A stretch of 50,801 nucleotides of DNA from Pseudomonadota bacterium (lineage in GTDB: Bacteria; Pseudomonadota; Gammaproteobacteria; Burkholderiales; Burkholderiaceae): positions 1 to 50,801 of the forward strand of contig JAEZQX010000314.1 of NCBI GenBank assembly GCA_023441105.1, in the 5' to 3' direction. Positions 32,576 through 41,156 of this stretch are shown in pieces (positions within the stretch are counted from its first letter, which is position 1; each line of letters begins with the position of its first letter). The position numbers and the translations under genes are program-made. The notes under the pieces are model-generated. The model was not told the origin of the DNA, searched no databases, and worked only from the letters and a program-made list of their open reading frames with translations.

Positions 32576-33502
32576 ATGACGCAAGCAACGACCAACCTCC
32601 CCGCCGACCGCACTACGGTGCCGCACGCCGAACCGATCGACAGCCAGACCCGGCCCGAGTTCGCTGCCGTGATGCACGGCATCGACCTGACCCGGTCGCT
32701 GACGGATGACGAGGTGGGCGCGATCCACGCGGCAATCGATCGGTACGGTGTGCTCGTGTTTCGCGACCAGCATCTCGACGACGCACAGCAGGTGGCCTTC
32801 AGTCGGCAACTCGGCCCGCTCGAACTCGCCACCGGCGACATCGGCGAAGTGAAGGACCGGCGCCTGCCGATGGAGCTGAACGACATCTCGAACCTGGACC
32901 GGCATGGCGAAGTGTTGCCGCGCGACGACCGCGCGCGCTTGTTCGGCCTCGGGAATCGCCTGTGGCATTCGGACAGCTCGTTCAAGGAAGTCCCGGCGAA
33001 GTACTCGCTGCTCTCCGCCCGCCGTATCCCGGCGGCTGGCGGCAACACCGAGTTCGCCGACATGCGGGCGGCCTACGATGCGTTGGACGAGGAGACGCGA
33101 CTCGAGGTTCAGGATCTCGTCTGCCTTCACAGCCAGATCTACTCGCGGGGTCTGCTCGGCTTCGACGACTTCACGGAAGCCGAACGGGCGAAGTGGTCAC
33201 CGGTCCGCCAGCGGCTCGTCCGGCGGCATCCACGGACCGGGCGGCTGTCGCTCTACCTGTCCAGCCACGCCGGCGCGATCGAGGGTTGGCCGATCCCGGA
33301 GGCGCGGGCCTACCTGCGGGATCTCAACGAGCACGCCACCCAACGCCGGTTCGTCTACGCCCACGTCTGGCAGCCCTGGGACCTCGTCATGTGGGACAAC
33401 CGGGTGACGATGCACCGTGCCCGGCCGTTCCGCTCGAGCGAGGCTCGCGACATGCGCCGCACGACCCTGACCAACGAGGTTTCCAGCCTCGAGCAGGCCT
33501 GA
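32576..33502 (+). CDS. TauD/TfdA-family dioxygenase
   Basis: A 308-residue 2-oxoglutarate/Fe(II) dioxygenase. The iron ligands are H131-S-D133 (LWHSDSSF) and a distal His in VTMHRARPF around residue 280; the Arg for 2-oxoglutarate follows in MRRTTLTN. It lacks the extra N-terminal domain of the paralogues at 15756 and 18636 and looks closer to the 2,4-D/alkylsulfonate-type TfdA group (AAGGNTEFADMRAAYDAL). The frame is open upstream to 32234; ATG 32576 is chosen where family similarity begins, although no Shine-Dalgarno sequence is evident. It stands alone before the recC gene. Confidence 0.9.
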   Translation: MTQATTNLPADRTTVPHAEPIDSQTRPEFAAVMHGIDLTRSLTDDEVGAIHAAIDRYGVLVFRDQHLDDAQQVAFSRQLGPLELATGDIGEVKDRRLPMELNDISNLDRHGEVLPRDDRARLFGLGNRLWHSDSSFKEVPAKYSLLSARRIPAAGGNTEFADMRAAYDALDEETRLEVQDLVCLHSQIYSRGLLGFDDFTEAERAKWSPVRQRLVRRHPRTGRLSLYLSSHAGAIEGWPIPEARAYLRDLNEHATQRRFVYAHVWQPWDLVMWDNRVTMHRARPFRSSEARDMRRTTLTNEVSSLEQA

Positions 33503-33591
33503 ACGTAGATCCCGCAACGGCATGGCCGGGGTCGTTTCCGGTCCATCCCTTGGAGCACAAGGCAAGAACCGGCGCGGTATGATCACTGTGA

Positions 33592-36500
33592 ATGAACGGC
33601 GACATTACCCCCGGCCTCCTCGTCCTTCACGGCAACCTCACCGAGACCCTGGCCGAAGCCGTCTTCGAATGGCTCCGCACGACGCCGCTGCGCCCGCTCG
33701 AGGAAGAGACCTTTCTCGTCCAAAGCAACGGCGTGGCCGAGTGGCTCAAGATGACGCTTGCCGCGCACGCCGGCATCGCCGCTGGCACCCGCGTGGAGCT
33801 CCCAGCCCGCTTCCTCTGGCGCGCCTACCGCCAAGTCCTCGGGCGTGATGCCGTCCCGGCAACATCGCCGCTCGACAAGCTCCCCCTGACCTGGCAGCTG
33901 ATGCAGCTCCTGCCCAGGCTGCTGACTGAACCCGGCTTCGAACCCCTCGCAGGTTTCCTGCAGCAAGGCGACATGAGCCGCCGCCTGCAACTCGCCGAGC
34001 GGTTGGCCGACCTCTACGACCAGTACCAGGTCTATCGCAGCGACTGGCTCTCCGCCTGGGCGGCCGGCAACGATGTGCTGGCACCGAGCGACGGTGCGGC
34101 TGACGCCAAGCCGATCCCCGCGGACCAACGCTGGCAGCCCGCCCTCTGGCGCGAACTCCTGGCCCCCCTGAGCGATGCCGAGCGCAACGCTACCCGCCCG
34201 CAACTGCACCGCCGCTTTCTTGCGGCCCTCGAATCCGGCGCCCGGTCCAAAGCGCCGCTACCGCGGCGAGTCGTCCTCTTCGGCACGACTCACGTCCCCA
34301 TGCAGACCCTGCAGGCGCTCGCCGCGCTGTCGCAGCACGCGCAGGTCCTGCTGGCCATCCCCAATCCATGCCGCTTCCACTGGGCCGACGTCATCCAGGG
34401 CCGCGAGCTGTTGCGCATGAATCGACGGCGCCATCCGCTGCGCAACGGCCGTGACCTGGCCGCGGTATCGCTGGAGGAGATGCACGCCCATGCCCATCCG
34501 CTGCTGGCCGCCTGGGGGCGACAGGGCCGTGATTTCGTGCGCCAGCTCGATGCCTTCGACGATGCGCTGGCCGCGCAAGAGCGCTTCGCGGTGGCCAAGA
34601 TTGACCTGTTCAGCGAAGGACCCGGCCAGACACTGCTGGGGCAGGTCCAGGCGCGCATCCGCGACCTGGTGCCGCTGGCGGAGCACGCGGCGCTGAACGG
34701 CCAGCCCGATGCCACCGACCGCTCCATCGTCTTCCACATCGCCCACGGCGCGCAGCGCGAGGTGGAGATCCTTCACGACCAGCTGCTGGAACTGCTGGCT
34801 CATCCGCCGCAGGGACGGGCGATCGACCCCCGCGACGTGGTGGTGATGGTGCCGGACATCGCCGTCTTCGCGCCGGCCATCCGCTCGGTCTTCGGCCAGT
34901 ACGGCCGCACGGATCCGCGCTACATCCCGTTCGACATCGCCGACCTGCAGGAGCGCGGCAACAATCCGCTGCTGGTCGCCGTGGAATGGCTGCTGCGCCT
35001 GCCGATGCAGCGCTGCGCGCTGAGCGAAGTGCGCGACCTGCTGGATGTGCCGGCGGTGGCGGCGCGCTTCGACCTGGAAGCCGAGGACATGCCGCGTCTC
35101 GCGCAGTGGCTGGCGGGCTCAGGGGTGCGCTGGGGCCTCAACCACTCGCAGCGCGATGAACTGGGCCTGGGCGCGAGCGGCGAGCAGAACACCTGGCTGT
35201 TCGGGTTGCGGCGCATGCTATTGGGTTATGCCAGCGGCGACGGCGGGTCGTTTGCAGACGCGGCATCGCCCGCGACCGCCAGCGCTGAGTTCCAGGGCAT
35301 CCAGCCCTATGGCGAAGTCGGTGGCCTCGATGCCTCGATCGCCGGGTCGCTCGCCGCCGTCGTCGAATCACTGATCCGCTGGTGGACGACAGCATCGACC
35401 CCGGCGACTCCTTCCCAGTGGGCCGAGCGGGCGCGGGCGCTGATCGAGGAGTTCGTCGCGCCGACCGACGATCGTGAGCGGATGACGGTGGCGACGCTGC
35501 TGGATGCGCTCCGCGGCTGGCTCGACGCCTGCGATGGTGCGGACTTCGACGAGCCGGTGTCGCTCGCGGTTGCGCGCGAAGCCTGGCTGGCGGGCATCGA
35601 CGAGCCCGGGCTCGGCAAGCGCTTCCGGGCCGGTGGCGTCACCTTCTGCACCCTGCTGCCGATGCGCTCGATCCCGTTCGAGGTGGTGTGCCTGCTGGGG
35701 ATGAACGACGGCGACTACCCGCGCAGCAGCCGGCGCAGCGACTTCGACCTGACTGCCCTGCCAGGGCAGCATCGCCCCGGAGACCGATCGCGGCGCGACG
35801 ACGACCGGCAGCTGATGATGGAAGCGCTGCTGTCCGCGCGGCGCGTGCTCTACGTCAGCTGGACGGGCCGCAGCGCGCGGGAGAACATCGAGCAGCCGCC
35901 GTCGGTGCTGGTGTCGCAGCTGCGGGACTACCTCTCCGCAGCGTGGGGCGGCGACGTGCTGGCGCAGCGGACGACCGAGCATCCGCTGCAGCCGTTCAGC
36001 CGCCGCTATTTCGAAGAAGCTTCCGCCACTTCCGACGCTCAGCAGGATGAGCGCATCGAGACTGGTGCGCGTCTCTTCACCTACGCCAAGGAATGGCAGG
36101 CGGCCCACGACAATGACTTGACGACCACCGGCATGGCGTCGACGATCGACTTCCGGCCGGACCCGAACGTGCCGCTGACCGTCATGTCGCTGGCCAGCTT
36201 CCTCAGGAGCCCGGTCAAGAGCTTCTTCCGGTCGCGGCTGGGCATCGTCTTTCGCGACGACGAGGATCCCGGCGAAGACGAGGAGACCTTCGACCTGGAC
36301 GGCCTCACCGAGTATGGCCTGCTCGACGATGTTCTCCAGCAGGTGCTGCTGGAGGCGCCGGGGTTTCGGACCGGTAGCGGCGCCACCGTCGCTGCCGGCG
36401 ACGATCGGATCGACGAGCTGCAGCATCGGGTGAGCGACCATGTCGCACGCATCCGCCGCGCGGGTGCTTTGCCGGTCGGCGAGCTTGGCGCGCGGGAGGA

Positions 36501-37206
36501 GCAGTCGCTGATCGACGACCTGGTGCCGATGCTGGCTGCCTGGGCCGACATCGAGTCGCAGTACCCGGAGACCACCGCCAAGGAGCGCCTGCGCTTCGAA
36601 GCGGATGACATGGTGCTGGAAGACTGGCTGAGCGGCGTGCGGGCCGGCGCCGCCGGCGCGCAGAGTCCCGGGCCGCACACCTGGCTGGAGCTACGGCCGA
36701 GCCGGATGTGCGACAGGGGCAAGGGCAACCCTGTGCTTGCAGACAAGCTGATCGCCGCCTGGGTGAAGGCGGTCGTCGCCGCCGCCTGCGGCTTCCGCGT
36801 GCGCGGCGTGATCGTCGGGCGCGACGCGACGATCACCATCGACCCGCTGCCGCGCGACGAGGCGGTCGACGCGCTCACCACGCTGATGCAGACTTGGCGG
36901 GAGGGCATGTCGCAGCCGCTGCCGGTCGCGCGCAAGACCGCCCTGGCGTACGTCTCGGGCACGCGAAACCTGGAGTCGATCTACGAAGGCCAGGAAAGCG
37001 CGGGCGGAGAGGTCACGCAGGATGACTGCCTTGCGCGGATGTTCCCGGACCTAGAGAAGCTCACGGAGGACGGCCGGTTCTTCGAGCTCGCGGATCGCCT
37101 GTTCGGGCCGCTCCACGCCTGGACCGGCAAACAGGTGACGCGGGAGATGCATGGGGCTCGTGCCGCCCGGGTCGCGCAGCAGACGGCTGCACAGGTCGCC
37201 CCGTGA
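33592..37206 (+). CDS. recC: Exodeoxyribonuclease V, gamma subunit
   Basis: A 1204-residue RecC (E. coli 1122). It starts with the family pattern LLVLHGNLTETLAEAVFEWL and VQSNGVAEWLKMTLA, has the inactive helicase-like core (HIAHGAQREVEILHDQLLELL, then VVVMVPDIAVFAPAI), and continues with VCLLGMNDGDYPR and TVMSLASFLRSPVKSFFRSRL near residue 860. RecC recognises Chi in the RecBCD complex, which resects and repairs double-strand breaks. A TATGAT -10-like box at 33578-33583 and lack of a Shine-Dalgarno sequence suggest a possibly leaderless start. The stop overlaps recB (TGATG), so recC-recB-recD are translated together. Confidence 0.95.
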   Translation: MNGDITPGLLVLHGNLTETLAEAVFEWLRTTPLRPLEEETFLVQSNGVAEWLKMTLAAHAGIAAGTRVELPARFLWRAYRQVLGRDAVPATSPLDKLPLTWQLMQLLPRLLTEPGFEPLAGFLQQGDMSRRLQLAERLADLYDQYQVYRSDWLSAWAAGNDVLAPSDGAADAKPIPADQRWQPALWRELLAPLSDAERNATRPQLHRRFLAALESGARSKAPLPRRVVLFGTTHVPMQTLQALAALSQHAQVLLAIPNPCRFHWADVIQGRELLRMNRRRHPLRNGRDLAAVSLEEMHAHAHPLLAAWGRQGRDFVRQLDAFDDALAAQERFAVAKIDLFSEGPGQTLLGQVQARIRDLVPLAEHAALNGQPDATDRSIVFHIAHGAQREVEILHDQLLELLAHPPQGRAIDPRDVVVMVPDIAVFAPAIRSVFGQYGRTDPRYIPFDIADLQERGNNPLLVAVEWLLRLPMQRCALSEVRDLLDVPAVAARFDLEAEDMPRLAQWLAGSGVRWGLNHSQRDELGLGASGEQNTWLFGLRRMLLGYASGDGGSFADAASPATASAEFQGIQPYGEVGGLDASIAGSLAAVVESLIRWWTTASTPATPSQWAERARALIEEFVAPTDDRERMTVATLLDALRGWLDACDGADFDEPVSLAVAREAWLAGIDEPGLGKRFRAGGVTFCTLLPMRSIPFEVVCLLGMNDGDYPRSSRRSDFDLTALPGQHRPGDRSRRDDDRQLMMEALLSARRVLYVSWTGRSARENIEQPPSVLVSQLRDYLSAAWGGDVLAQRTTEHPLQPFSRRYFEEASATSDAQQDERIETGARLFTYAKEWQAAHDNDLTTTGMASTIDFRPDPNVPLTVMSLASFLRSPVKSFFRSRLGIVFRDDEDPGEDEETFDLDGLTEYGLLDDVLQQVLLEAPGFRTGSGATVAAGDDRIDELQHRVSDHVARIRRAGALPVGELGAREEQSLIDDLVPMLAAWADIESQYPETTAKERLRFEADDMVLEDWLSGVRAGAAGAQSPGPHTWLELRPSRMCDRGKGNPVLADKLIAAWVKAVVAAACGFRVRGVIVGRDATITIDPLPRDEAVDALTTLMQTWREGMSQPLPVARKTALAYVSGTRNLESIYEGQESAGGEVTQDDCLARMFPDLEKLTEDGRFFELADRLFGPLHAWTGKQVTREMHGARAARVAQQTAAQVAP

Positions 37207-40200
37207 TGAGCGCTCCCCCCGGCCGTCCGAAGGGTGCTCCTGTGTCTACCTTGGACGTCCTGCGCTTTCCCCTCTGGGGCAGCCGCCTGATCGAGGCCAG
37301 CGCCGGCACCGGCAAGACCTGGACGATCGCCGCCCTGTACCTGCGCCTCGTGCTTGGACACGCAGCCCCGGACGTTCCGGCCAACCGGGACGCTATCGCC
37401 TTGCGCGGGCATGTGCCGTCGGAGATCCTGGTGATGACGTTCACCAAGGCTGCTACACGCGAGCTGTCCGACCGCATCCGCTCCCGCCTGCTCGAAGCGG
37501 CGCGCTGCTTCCGTGGCGAAGCGCAACCCCAGGAAGGCGACGAGCTGCTTGCGGGCCTGATGGAGGCCTACCCGGAAGGGCCGGCGCGTTCCGGCGCGGC
37601 CTGGCGCTTGTCGGTGGCCGCGGAGAGCATGGACGATGCGGCCGTGCATACCATCGACGCGTGGTGCCAGCGGATGCTGCGCGAGCACGCCTTCGACAGC
37701 GGCTGCCTCTTCGACGAGGAGCTTTCGGCAAACGAGACCGCGATGCAGACCGAGGCGGCTCACGACTATTGGCGACAGCAGGTGTATCCGCTGCGTGCCG
37801 GGCAGCTCGATACGGTCCTGCGGGTGTGGTCGACGGTCGCTGCGCTGACGGAGGATGCGCGCAAACTGGTGGAAAAGGAGCTGCCGCCGAGGGTGGGCGA
37901 GGGCGCTGATTCGATCAGCCTTGGCGAGCTCATCGACCGGCTGCGGGCCGAGCAGGATGTGGCGCTTGCGACGCTGAAAGAAGGGTGGGTCGAACGTGCC
38001 CGTGAGATGCAGGCTTGGCTGGATGTTCAGCTCTCGGCCCGGATCTCGCCTTTTGGGAAGGGCAAGCCGCAGAAGCATCACTGCACTCGGTGGCTCAACG
38101 ACCTGGCCGCCTGGGCAGCGGATCCGTCGGCAGACGTGCTGGACCTGGGCAAGGGCGCGGAGAAGCTCACGCACACCTGCCTTCAGGAGGCGCTGCTGCC
38201 GGATGCCAAGGTCAAGCTGCCGGAGCACTTCGCCGCCTTCGAGGCGTTGATGCAGGCGATCGCGCGGCTGCGGCCGGTGCAGGCTCTTCGGGCGGCGCTG
38301 CGGCTGCATGCGACCGCCCGCATTGCAGACCGGCTCGCGCAGCTCAAGGAGCAGGCTGGCACCTTCGGTTTTGCCGACATGCTGGCGCGGCTCGACAGGG
38401 CGCTCGACGAGACGGTCAACGGCGACAACGCCCGTCGCCTGCGCGAGCGGATCCTGGCCCAGTATCCGGTGGCGTTGATCGACGAGTTTCAGGACACCTC
38501 GCCGGTGCAGTCGCGAATCTTCGACCGGCTTTACCGCGTGACGGACAACGACCCGAAGACTGCACTGCTGCTGATCGGCGACCCGAAGCAGGCAATCTAC
38601 GGCTTCCGTGGCGCCGACATCTACAGCTACCTCGACGCGCGGCGCAAGACCGATGGTCGACACTACGTGCTCGGCACCAACCATCGCTCGACCGTGTCGC
38701 TGGTGAAGGCAGTCAACCACGTGTTCGCGCAGGCCGAAGCGAGACCGGGTCGTGGCGCCTTCATGTTCCGCACCGATGCTTCGGCCGCGGCTTCCGGCGA
38801 TTCATCGACGTCAGCCAGCAACCCGCTGCCGTTCGTTGCCGTCGAGGCGGCCGGACGGGCGGAGTGGTTCGTCACGTCGGAAGGCGACTGCCCTGCGCTC
38901 ACGCTTGCGCTCGACGAGGAGCTCGCGTCCGCGAAGATACACATGAGGCAGTTCGCCGCCCGCTGCGCCGAGCGCATTGTCACCTTGCTGAACGACACCG
39001 AGGCAGGCTTCCAGCATCCTGTGAAGGGATTTCGACGGCTGCGTCCTGCCGACATCGCGGTGCTGGTCAGGACCGGCAGGGAGGGTGCGGCGGTCAAGCG
39101 CGAGCTGCGCCGACGCCACGTCGCGTCGGTGTACCTTTCGGATACGGAGTCGGTCTTCGACAGCGAAGAGGCGCGCGACCTCCTTCCCTGGCTGCGGGCC
39201 GTTGCCTCGCCGCGCGATGCAGGACTCGCCCGGGCGGCCTTCGGGACGCGCAGCGTTGGCCTCTCGATCGAGGAGCTGGCCGAGCTGGCGGCGGACGACG
39301 TCGCGTTCGATCTCCGCAGCGAGCAGCTGCGCGACCTGCATCGGACCTGGCAGGAGCAGGGCGTGCTGACGATGCTGCGCCAGAGCCTGCACCTGCTGTC
39401 GTTGCCAGCCCGTTGGTTGAGAGCCGCCGGGGGCGCGGACGATGCGAGCGGCGGCTCTGTCCATGGCGGTGTCAACGACGGCGAGCGCAAGCTGACCAAC
39501 TACCTGCACCTGGCGGAGCTGCTGCAGAACGCCAGCGCCCAGCTCGATGGCGAGCAGTCGCTGATCCGCTGGCTTTCCAACCAGCTGGAGGCGCACGGGG
39601 TCGGCGACGACGAGCAGATCGTCCGGCTGGAAAGCGATGCAGACCTGGTCAAGCTGGTCACCGTCCACAAGGCGAAGGGACTCGAGTACCCGCTGGTGTT
39701 TTTGCCGTTCCCCTACATCTACCGGCCGGTGCCGAAGGAGGAGAGCTTCGTCGTGCTGCCGGGGAAGTCCGGTGCGCGCGAGCTGGTGATGGAGCCGACA
39801 CCCGAGCAGGTTCGGGAGGCGGATATCGAGCGGCAGCGCGAGGACTTGCGGCTGCTCTACGTCGCACTGACCCGCGCCCGCCACGCGCTGTGGGTCGGGC
39901 TGGCCGCGCTGCAGCGTTTTCCAGGCAACTCGTGCCTGTGGCACGAGAGCGCCATCGGCTACGTGCTCGGCGGCAGCCAGCCGGTCGACGCCAATGCATT
40001 GCGGGCGCAGGTGGCGGCACTGGTGGAGCCGTGCGGCGACATCGCGCTGGTGGCGGCGACGCCGTTCGACGAGATCGGACGGACCCTCCTCGTGCCGAGT
40101 GACGCGCCCAGCCAGCTGCGACCCTCGCCAACCTATGACGCCGACTTCGACCGGCGCTGGTCGATCGGCAGCTTCTCTGCGCTGGTGCGCGCGCTGCCGC

Positions 40201-41156
40201 CGGCGGGGCTGTGGGCCTCGAGCCGGATCGCCGTGCGCGACGATGAGGCGTTGCAGCCGGCGAAGCTGAACGGCAGCGAGGAAGGGGAGGGGGACGTCGA
40301 CGGTGGCGGGGCGGGCAACCGCGAAGCAGCTGCGGGCGCAGTCGGAGAGAACGCCGAGGTTCCTCCGCTGCTTGCCAACGTCTCGGTCGTTGCGCCCGGC
40401 CCGGCGGAAGAGCTCATCAAGCCCTGGCATCGCTTCCCGCGCGGCGCCTTCGCCGGCAACTTCCTGCACGACCAGCTGGAGTGGCTGGGCGAGGAGGGCT
40501 TCGGTCTCAAGGAGTCGCCGGATCTGCAGCAGCAGCTGCGGCGCCGCTGCGAGCGGCAGGGATGGGGAAATCGTGCCGACGATATCGTCGAATGGCTGCG
40601 CAAGGCGCTTTCGACGCCGCTGCCGCCCTTGGGTGCCTCGGGCGTGGCGCTTGATTCCCTGACCGGCCATCTGCCGGAGATGGAGTTCTGGTTTCCCAGC
40701 GAAGGAATGCCGTCGCGACACATCGACTCCCTGTGCCGTAGCCGCACGCTGCGTGGTCGTGATCGGCCGGCGCTGCCGGAGCGCGAGCTGCGTGGCATGC
40801 TGATGGGCTTCGCCGACCTGGTCTTCCAGCATGGCGGTCGCTACTGGGTGCTCGACTACAAGTCGAACCACCTCGGCATGAGCGATAGCGACTACAGCGA
40901 AGACGCGCTGGAGCAGGCAATGGCCGCGCATCGCTACGATGTGCAGGCGGCGCTCTACCTGCTGGCGCTGCACCGCCTCCTCCAGCTGCGCCTGGGTGCG
41001 GGCTACAAGCCTGCCAGGCATCTCGGCGGCGCAATCTACTTTTTCTTGCGCGGCATCGAAGGCCCTACGCGCGGCTGCTATGTGATGCCGGCGGATCTGC
41101 AGTTGCTCGACGGCATCGACGCGCTGTTGCGGGCTACCGATGAGGCCGAGGCATGA
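37206..41156 (+). CDS. recB: Exodeoxyribonuclease V, beta subunit
   Basis: A 1316-residue RecB. Superfamily-1A helicase motifs are complete: Walker A ASAGTGKTW near residue 30, DEFQDT, LIGDPKQAIYGFRG, VTVHKAKGLEYP and LLYVALTRARHALWVG. The C-terminal nuclease domain has GFADLVFQ and the catalytic LDYKSN near residue 1217, so both activities are present. ATG 37206 overlaps the recC stop; GTG 37203 is possible. The insert around residues 1015-1060 (Gly/Glu-rich) is a low-complexity linker before the nuclease domain. It forms the motor and nuclease of RecBCD with RecC and RecD; the ATG of recD overlaps its stop. Confidence 0.95.
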   Translation: MSAPPGRPKGAPVSTLDVLRFPLWGSRLIEASAGTGKTWTIAALYLRLVLGHAAPDVPANRDAIALRGHVPSEILVMTFTKAATRELSDRIRSRLLEAARCFRGEAQPQEGDELLAGLMEAYPEGPARSGAAWRLSVAAESMDDAAVHTIDAWCQRMLREHAFDSGCLFDEELSANETAMQTEAAHDYWRQQVYPLRAGQLDTVLRVWSTVAALTEDARKLVEKELPPRVGEGADSISLGELIDRLRAEQDVALATLKEGWVERAREMQAWLDVQLSARISPFGKGKPQKHHCTRWLNDLAAWAADPSADVLDLGKGAEKLTHTCLQEALLPDAKVKLPEHFAAFEALMQAIARLRPVQALRAALRLHATARIADRLAQLKEQAGTFGFADMLARLDRALDETVNGDNARRLRERILAQYPVALIDEFQDTSPVQSRIFDRLYRVTDNDPKTALLLIGDPKQAIYGFRGADIYSYLDARRKTDGRHYVLGTNHRSTVSLVKAVNHVFAQAEARPGRGAFMFRTDASAAASGDSSTSASNPLPFVAVEAAGRAEWFVTSEGDCPALTLALDEELASAKIHMRQFAARCAERIVTLLNDTEAGFQHPVKGFRRLRPADIAVLVRTGREGAAVKRELRRRHVASVYLSDTESVFDSEEARDLLPWLRAVASPRDAGLARAAFGTRSVGLSIEELAELAADDVAFDLRSEQLRDLHRTWQEQGVLTMLRQSLHLLSLPARWLRAAGGADDASGGSVHGGVNDGERKLTNYLHLAELLQNASAQLDGEQSLIRWLSNQLEAHGVGDDEQIVRLESDADLVKLVTVHKAKGLEYPLVFLPFPYIYRPVPKEESFVVLPGKSGARELVMEPTPEQVREADIERQREDLRLLYVALTRARHALWVGLAALQRFPGNSCLWHESAIGYVLGGSQPVDANALRAQVAALVEPCGDIALVAATPFDEIGRTLLVPSDAPSQLRPSPTYDADFDRRWSIGSFSALVRALPPAGLWASSRIAVRDDEALQPAKLNGSEEGEGDVDGGGAGNREAAAGAVGENAEVPPLLANVSVVAPGPAEELIKPWHRFPRGAFAGNFLHDQLEWLGEEGFGLKESPDLQQQLRRRCERQGWGNRADDIVEWLRKALSTPLPPLGASGVALDSLTGHLPEMEFWFPSEGMPSRHIDSLCRSRTLRGRDRPALPERELRGMLMGFADLVFQHGGRYWVLDYKSNHLGMSDSDYSEDALEQAMAAHRYDVQAALYLLALHRLLQLRLGAGYKPARHLGGAIYFFLRGIEGPTRGCYVMPADLQLLDGIDALLRATDEAEA

